In this document: positions 7,158 to 11,132 of the stretch, one piece after another | How the letters are laid out: each line of letters opens with the position of its first letter | Numbering within the stretch: position 1 is the first letter of the stretch | Source of the DNA: Willaertia magna | Lineage: Eukaryota; Heterolobosea; Eutetramitea; Acrasida; Naegleriidae | DNA: 11,132 nucleotides | Assembly: GCA_902984215.1 (NCBI GenBank) | Contig: CADWAF010002305.1 | Location: forward strand, 1-11,132 | Reading direction: 5' to 3' | Made by a program: the position numbers and the translations under genes | Notes under the pieces: generated by a model | Database searches by the model: none | What the model was told of the DNA's origin: nothing | What the model saw: the letters and a program-made list of their open reading frames with translations, nothing else

Positions 7158-7952
7158 ATGTCTTCTATACAACAATCATCAATGACTTTAGAAGATGCCC
7201 AACGTTTCTCAATGATGTTAAGGATGGTAAATTTAGGGGAAGATTTAACTTTTCATAAAGAAGAACAAGAAGAAGTTGAAATTAAAAGTAAATCTATTAT
7301 ACTTAATGGTCCAAATGAAATATCAGCTGTAGTTGATAAACACGTACAACCTTTACAAATATTAATGAATCACAACAATAAGAAAAGACAACAACAACCT
7401 TATGAAGTTACAATGGAAAGTATTTTATTAGCTTTTCCACCTGAAGATGTAGTTAATAAAACTTTTAGTAGTTTAGCTTGTCATCAAAAGCAACAAACTG
7501 TATTTCAATATAAAAAAGAAGATTTATTATCTTTGTTAAGAAAAGAAATGAAAGAAAGAAATTATCAAATTGATTCTGCTTCTAATTGGACAAATAATCA
7601 AATTGATCCAAATGAAATGGTTGATTTAATGAAAAAGATGTTAGAACATCAACAAGATTCATTTAAAGGTTTAAATTTTGATTATAGTCACGTTTTATCA
7701 ACATCCACTGACAACAGTTGCTGTAGTAGTGGTAATCATGGATTTAATAATAATTTGGGGACAAGTACTTGTGGGTTTGCAAATAACAATAATGGTCAGC
7801 TTCAAGGGTTAAGCCCAACGTCAACTTTAAATTCAACTTTGACAGAGATAACTGCTGCTACACAGAAAAGAAAGAGAAATAACAGTATAACTTCAATTGG
7901 TAGTAGTAGTGTTAAGAGTAGTTCAAAGAAAACTAAGAAAGTTAAAAGCTAA
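7158..7952 (+). CDS. Unrecognised protein with basic, Ser/Asn-rich C-terminus
   Basis: The frame encodes 264 residues, starting at ATG in the context CAAAATG after a clean leader. I do not recognise a family. The N-terminal two thirds look folded and partly helical: TLEDAQRFSMMLRMVNLG (10-27), YEVTMESILLAFPPEDVVNK (82-101) and KKEDLLSLLRKEMKERNYQI (119-138), then MVDLMKKMLEHQQDSF (154-169). From about 180 the chain is Ser/Thr/Asn-rich with Cys188, Cys189 and Cys205, and probably disordered. KRKR (237-240) and KKTKKVK (257-263) could be nuclear localisation signals. There is no membrane segment, signal peptide or catalytic motif I can name. The dedicated TATA region and unstructured leader support it being an expressed gene. 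A nuclear protein is a reasonable guess; nothing more specific is justified. Confidence 0.8.
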   Translation: MSSIQQSSMTLEDAQRFSMMLRMVNLGEDLTFHKEEQEEVEIKSKSIILNGPNEISAVVDKHVQPLQILMNHNNKKRQQQPYEVTMESILLAFPPEDVVNKTFSSLACHQKQQTVFQYKKEDLLSLLRKEMKERNYQIDSASNWTNNQIDPNEMVDLMKKMLEHQQDSFKGLNFDYSHVLSTSTDNSCCSSGNHGFNNNLGTSTCGFANNNNGQLQGLSPTSTLNSTLTEITAATQKRKRNNSITSIGSSSVKSSSKKTKKVKS

Positions 7953-8189
7953 TGATATTATTGTTGGCTGATAATTATTTTAACAAAACAGTTGACTTGG
8001 TTAAAAATTATTTAAAAAAACGTCATCTTGGGTATTATAAAAAAAATAAGGGCTAAATTGTAACAATATTTAAATTATTTCATGTTAAAAAGCCATTAAT
8101 TATTTAACACTAACGTTTGTAATAAAAATTAAATAAAAATTTACAATAAAAAATTAAACAAATTATTTGAACTTTTTGAAAAAAAAGAA

Positions 8190-8951
8190 ATGCCAAAAGC
8201 TTCAAAGAGAAAAGACTTGCGAAAAGAATATGAAGAAAATATTTCACAAAAGACGAAAAAGATACTGATGGAAGAGGATGAAGATGATGATGATGCACCA
8301 GTTGAGATAACATCATCAAAGAAAGCGGAAATATTAGAAGCAATAGAAAAAGAAAGAAAATTAGCGGAAAGTAAAAAACAAAAACAAGAAAAGAAGATAC
8401 AGAAACAAAAGAAGCGAAAAGAAAGAGAAGAAGAAAAACAAGAAAAGGATAAGCCTAAAGAACAAGAAGAAGAAACCTCCGATAAAGAAGAAGCAAAACA
8501 AGAAGAAGAACTATCGGAAAGTAACGAGCCTACAAAAAAGAAGAAGAAGAAAAAACAACAAGCCTTCGATCCAAGCCTTTTAGAACAATTAGTTGAAGAA
8601 GAAAATGAAATAAAAACAAGAACAGAAGCATCAACTAAATTAAAAAAGAAAAGAGAAGAAACAAAGATAGAAACCCTAAGTATTGCACCAACAAAAGTTA
8701 AACATAAGAAATTTGAGAAATTAAGTTTAGAAGTTTCATTACAGAAACAAGTTGTAGATCCAATTCATTATAAAACAAAAGTTGATAGTAAAATAACAAA
8801 TTGGTTAGATACACATTTCTTTAGAATTCCAAAGAGAGTTTCTTATAATCAATTTAGAATGGAAAAGAAAGAAGATGTTGGTCCTTCAAAAGACTTTTTA
8901 TTAGCAGGTCATATTGCAAAAGAATTTACAAATCCTTATTATCATTGTTAA
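8190..8951 (+). CDS. Lys/Glu-rich probable nucleolar protein, possibly UTP16/Bud21-like
   Basis: This intronless gene encodes 253 residues. A basic N-terminus (MPKASKRKDLRKEYEE) leads to an acidic patch and the motif DDDDAPVEITSSKKA (32-46). That motif resembles the D-D-x-A-P-E-E-V-S signature of the U3 snoRNA-associated UTP16/Bud21 family, which acts in the small-subunit processome. Residues 47-155 are a charged coiled-coil-like stretch with a seven-lysine run at 116-122. The C-terminal 60 residues are less biased (FFRIPKRVSYNQFRMEKKED, then GPSKDFLLAGHI) and look like a short conserved module, again similar in style to the RVxxxPAxNFL ending of that family. Low-complexity charge can mimic many nucleolar proteins, so the family call is tentative while a nuclear or nucleolar location is likely. 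The start lies in AAAGAAATGCC, 237 bases after the previous gene on the same strand. Confidence 0.85.
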   Translation: MPKASKRKDLRKEYEENISQKTKKILMEEDEDDDDAPVEITSSKKAEILEAIEKERKLAESKKQKQEKKIQKQKKRKEREEEKQEKDKPKEQEEETSDKEEAKQEEELSESNEPTKKKKKKKQQAFDPSLLEQLVEEENEIKTRTEASTKLKKKREETKIETLSIAPTKVKHKKFEKLSLEVSLQKQVVDPIHYKTKVDSKITNWLDTHFFRIPKRVSYNQFRMEKKEDVGPSKDFLLAGHIAKEFTNPYYHC

Positions 8952-8962
8952 TTTTTATTTAT

Positions 8963-8968
8963 AATAAA
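8963..8968 (+). terminator. Poly(A) signal of the gene at 8190
   Basis: AATAAA begins 12 bases after the TAA stop, inside TTTATAATAAAAC. Such a close signal matches the deaminase gene, where AATAAA lies nine bases after the stop, and points to very short 3' UTRs in this genome. Confidence 0.6.
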
Positions 8969-9104
8969 ACAAAGAGCCAACTGTCACATCAATTTATCAA
9001 TTTGACATTATAAAATCTTATTTCAATTACAACGTTAAGAAGCTTTCATTACTCCTTTGTTGCTAATTTTCCAACAACAAATAAGCATCCTCAAGTATAA
9101 GAAG

Positions 9105-9167
9105 ATGAATAAGAAAAAGAACTTGGATAATGGAGGACAAGCATTATTGCTAACAAAAAATGTCTAA
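9105..9167 (+). promoter_or_regulatory. uORF overlapping the start codon of the CrtI-family gene
   Basis: An ATG at 9105 opens a 20-codon frame (starting MNKKNLDNGGQALLL) that ends with TAA at 9165-9167, five bases past the main ATG at 9160. The main start lies inside AATGTCTAA, so uORF stop and main start overlap in different frames. A second ATG at 9130 gives a seven-codon frame stopping at 9151-9153, in frame with the main gene. Both could limit translation of the desaturase if they are in the mRNA. Confidence 0.45.
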
Positions 9168-10937
9168 AACTATTGGAATAATTGGCGCAGGTAAAGTAAT
9201 CAAGTGTTTGATTTCCGAAAAACAATTAATACTAATTAATTAATAATTAATAAACAATTTAAAACAATGAATGAATGAAACTAGGTCCTGGAGGATTAAC
9301 AAATGCATTATTATTAGCATCTAAAGGTTTTAAGGTAACTCTATTTGAAAAGGCTTCTGTAGTTGGAGGAAGAAATGCTCCAATTCAAGTTGGTCATTCA
9401 AAATTAGATACTGGACCAACTCTTTTAATTATGAAGAATTCATTAGATGCTGTATTTAAAGATATTGGAAGAAATAGTGAAGATTATTTAAATTTTATAA
9501 AATTAAATCCAATGTATCGTTTAGTTTATCAGCAAAACGAAAATAATCATGACATGAATAGAAATTTTATTGACTGTTTTGACATTTCACAACAAGAACG
9601 TATGGAAAGTGAATTAGAAAATACTTTTGGTAAAGAATATATTAATGGATATAGAAAATGGTTAGAAATTGAAAGAAAGAAATATCAATATATTATTCCA
9701 TTAATGGAAAATATTTATTCTTCACATTTTGATCTTTTTAATTGGAAAGCAATTATTGCTTTACCTTTTATTCAATTACATAGAACAATGTATTCAACTT
9801 TAGGGAAATATTTTGAACATCCATTAGCTAAGATTTCCTTTTCTTTTCAATCAAAATATTTAGGGATGTCACCTTGGAATGGACCTGCTACTTACAATAT
9901 GATTCCTTTTGCTGAACATGTTGGAGGGATATATCATGTGGAAGGGTAAGTTATTATTGTTTCATTTAAATTGTTAAATTTTAAATTGTATATTTTTTGT
10001 TGTAACAATTTTTACAACGTAACGGTTGACTATAATAAATGACAGAGGTCTTTGTAAAATATCAGAACAAATGGCAAATATTGCTGAAAATGAACTTAAT
10101 GTAAATATTCATTTAAATTCACCAGTTACAAAAGTTTTAACAGAAGATAGAAAAATTAAAGCATTAGAAGTATATCATGAAGATATTAAACAAACAAAAA
10201 CTTATTATTTTGATGAAATTATTTGTAATGCAGATTTTCCCTATGTTGTAAAGAATTTAATACCAAATAGTGAAAATTTATTTAAAACGTGGAAACCTTC
10301 AACTTTTGATAAAAAAAGAAATAGTTGTAGTGGATTTAATTTGTATATAGCATTAGATAAGATTTATAAAGATATTCCAGCTCATACAATAGCATTTGCA
10401 AAAGATATTAAAAGAAATTTTGAAAATGTCGATAATGGTGATTGGAGTGATGACGTTTCTCTTTACGTAAGAAATTCATGTGTTGTTGATAAAACAGTTA
10501 GTCCTGAAGGTAAATCAGGTTTATTTGCAATGATTTTTGTTCCAAATTTACAAACATCAACAACAATTGACTGGACAAGTGACACTTTTAAAGAAAAAGT
10601 AAAACAATTAGCTCTTGAAATTTTAGAAAAGAAATGTGGTTTTAAAGATATTAAGAATCATATTGAAGAAATAAAGATGATAACACCAATAGATTGGCAT
10701 CAAGAAAGAAATGTAGATCAAGGAGCAATATTTAGTATGTCTAACACTATTTTTCAAACGTTATCTTTTAGACCTAGAAATAAGTTTCATGAATTGGATA
10801 ATTTATATTTATCTGGAGGGCATACACACCCAGGTTCTGGATTACCTGTAATTTATCTTAGTAGTAGAATGGTTACTGATTTAATTTGTAAAAAGTACAA
10901 CGTTCCTTATCATAGAACTAGTTTATTAAATGTTTAA
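9160..10937 (+). CDS. CrtI-family FAD-dependent desaturase/oxidoreductase (phytoene desaturase-like)
   Basis: Three exons (9160-9190, 9285-9945, 10046-10937) encode 527 residues. The start gives MSKTIGIIGAGPGGLT, with the FAD-binding Rossmann motif G9-x-G11-x-x-G14; acidic Glu32 ends the second strand; VVGGR (36-40) and DTGPT (52-56) follow. The centre has GGIYHVEGGL across the second splice junction and CNAD (291-294). The C-terminus has TPIDWHQE, SFRPRNKF and the flavin signature NLYLSGGHTHPGSGLP (483-498). These are diagnostic of the CrtI phytoene desaturase/isomerase superfamily, usually about 490-580 residues. Members desaturate carotenoid precursors or saturate related polyisoprenoids; no phytoene synthase or cyclase is in this window, so the substrate is open. 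I see no transmembrane tail. The protein may associate peripherally with membranes, as known CrtI enzymes do. Two upstream short ORFs may restrain translation. The gene ends only 130 bases before the 5S promoter element. Confidence 0.92.
9191..9284 (+). other. Intron 1 of the CrtI-family gene (94 bp)
   Basis: The donor is GTAAAGTAATC and the acceptor GAATGAAACTAG. The intron splits the codon of Gly11 after its first base, and joining restores GAGPGG of the dinucleotide-binding motif. A branch-like TACTAAT lies at 9230-9236. The ATG at 9275 lies inside the intron and is not the true start. Confidence 0.92.
9946..10045 (+). other. Intron 2 of the CrtI-family gene (100 bp)
   Basis: The donor is GTAAGTTATTATTG and the acceptor ATAAATGACAG. 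It splits the codon of Gly231 after its second base. Splicing creates YHVEGGLCKISEQ, matching the conserved G-G-x-x-x-x-x-G-G segment of the CrtI family. An in-frame TAA follows at once if it is unspliced. Confidence 0.92.
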
Positions 10938-10961
10938 TTAATTAAGGCTCGTATTAATTAA
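10938..10961 (+). repeat. TTAATTAA inverted pair after the CrtI-family stop
   Basis: TTAATTAA at 10938-10945 and 10954-10961 flank an eight-base spacer and can pair as a hairpin directly after the stop codon. Each half is itself palindromic, so the arrangement may be simple AT-rich drift. No AATAAA is seen before the 5S promoter, so this could help 3' end formation, though that is speculative. Confidence 0.35.
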
Positions 10962-11066
10962 CAGTTTTCAAACATTCCTTTTACACTCTAATTAGATAAC
11001 AATTTATTTATTCCTGCCAAAACAATTTATACAAAATATACCAAAATAACGCACAAGTTATGCTGC

Positions 11067-11083
11067 CTATAGAAACTATGCGA
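11067..11083 (+). promoter_or_regulatory. TATA-like 5S upstream element, right copy
   Basis: CTATAGAAACTATGCGA lies at -30 to -14 relative to the 5S start at 11097. It matches the left copy at 14 of 17 positions at exactly the same distance, although sequence farther upstream has diverged. ACGCACAAG at 11049-11057 is one mismatch from the DUSE-like consensus, but it sits closer to the gene than DUSE usually does. Confidence 0.6.
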
Positions 11084-11096
11084 ATTAACATTCAAT

Positions 11097-11132
11097 ATCT
11101 ACGGCCATACCACTGTGAAAGCACCTCATCCC
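11097..11132 (+). rRNA. 5S ribosomal RNA, 5' part, cut by the window end
   Basis: ATCTACGGCCATACCACTGT followed by GAAAGCACCTCATCCC matches helix I, loop A and helix II of eukaryotic 5S rRNA. The conserved CTACGGCCATACCAC and AGCACC..ATCCC blocks are both present. Only 36 of about 119 bases are inside the window, and the internal control region lies beyond the edge. It follows a protein-coding gene closely, so this 5S copy is not next to any visible large-subunit rDNA. Confidence 0.88.

Noticed and set aside
8110..8343. Minus-strand 77-residue ORF
   Set aside because: It is antisense to the Lys/Glu/Asp-rich start of the gene at 8190, giving spurious hydrophobic residues.
9275..9949. CrtI-family gene starting at ATG 9275
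   Set aside because: That ATG is inside intron 1; the true start at 9160 completes the GAGPGG flavin motif.

Overview
The window looks like nuclear DNA of an AT-rich, gene-dense amoeboid eukaryote. A dictyostelid (social amoeba) fits best: short GT-AG introns (49, 94 and 100 bp), third codon positions dominated by A/T, A-rich leaders ending in AAAATG-type starts, AATAAA just after stops, and Lys/Glu/Asn/Ser-rich low-complexity insertions. All reading frames fit the standard code (TAA stops). The species cannot be fixed from this sequence, and another AT-rich amoeba is not excluded.

Layout, left to right. (1) At 29-52, minus strand, lie the first 24 nt of a 5S rRNA gene, preceded by a TATA-like box. 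(2) 584-1504(+): Rtf2, a replication-fork/ubiquitin-pathway zinc protein. (3) 1854-2171(+): a small doubtful ORF. It converges on (4) 2265-3998(-), a seven-bladed WD40 protein with a UIM-like helix inserted between blades; AATAAA occurs on both strands between the two. (5) A 460-bp divergent spacer with two perfect 10-bp palindromes and a 26-codon upstream ORF. (6) 4459-6466(+): a glucosamine-6-phosphate deaminase fused to a PIG-L/LmbE deacetylase, split by one intron. (7) A 691-bp spacer with a 3' hairpin, a strong TATA region and a leader almost without G. (8) 7158-7952(+): an unrecognised protein with a basic C-terminus. (9) 8190-8951(+): a Lys/Glu-rich, probably nucleolar protein, possibly UTP16/Bud21-like. 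(10) 9160-10937(+): a three-exon CrtI-family FAD desaturase/oxidoreductase with a uORF overlapping its start codon. (11) 11097-11132(+): the start of a 5S rRNA gene running off the window.

The genes form no single pathway; this looks like an ordinary compact eukaryotic chromosome segment. Three points stand out. Two outward-facing 5S heads share an external promoter element at identical spacing, and one of them is broken after nt 24. A Bacteroidetes-type NagB-PIG-L fusion has acquired a spliceosomal intron. Two uORFs end right at their main start codons. I found no CRISPR array, prokaryotic mobile element or tRNA gene, and I make no claim of a wholly new system; the broken 5S copy is the least explained signal.
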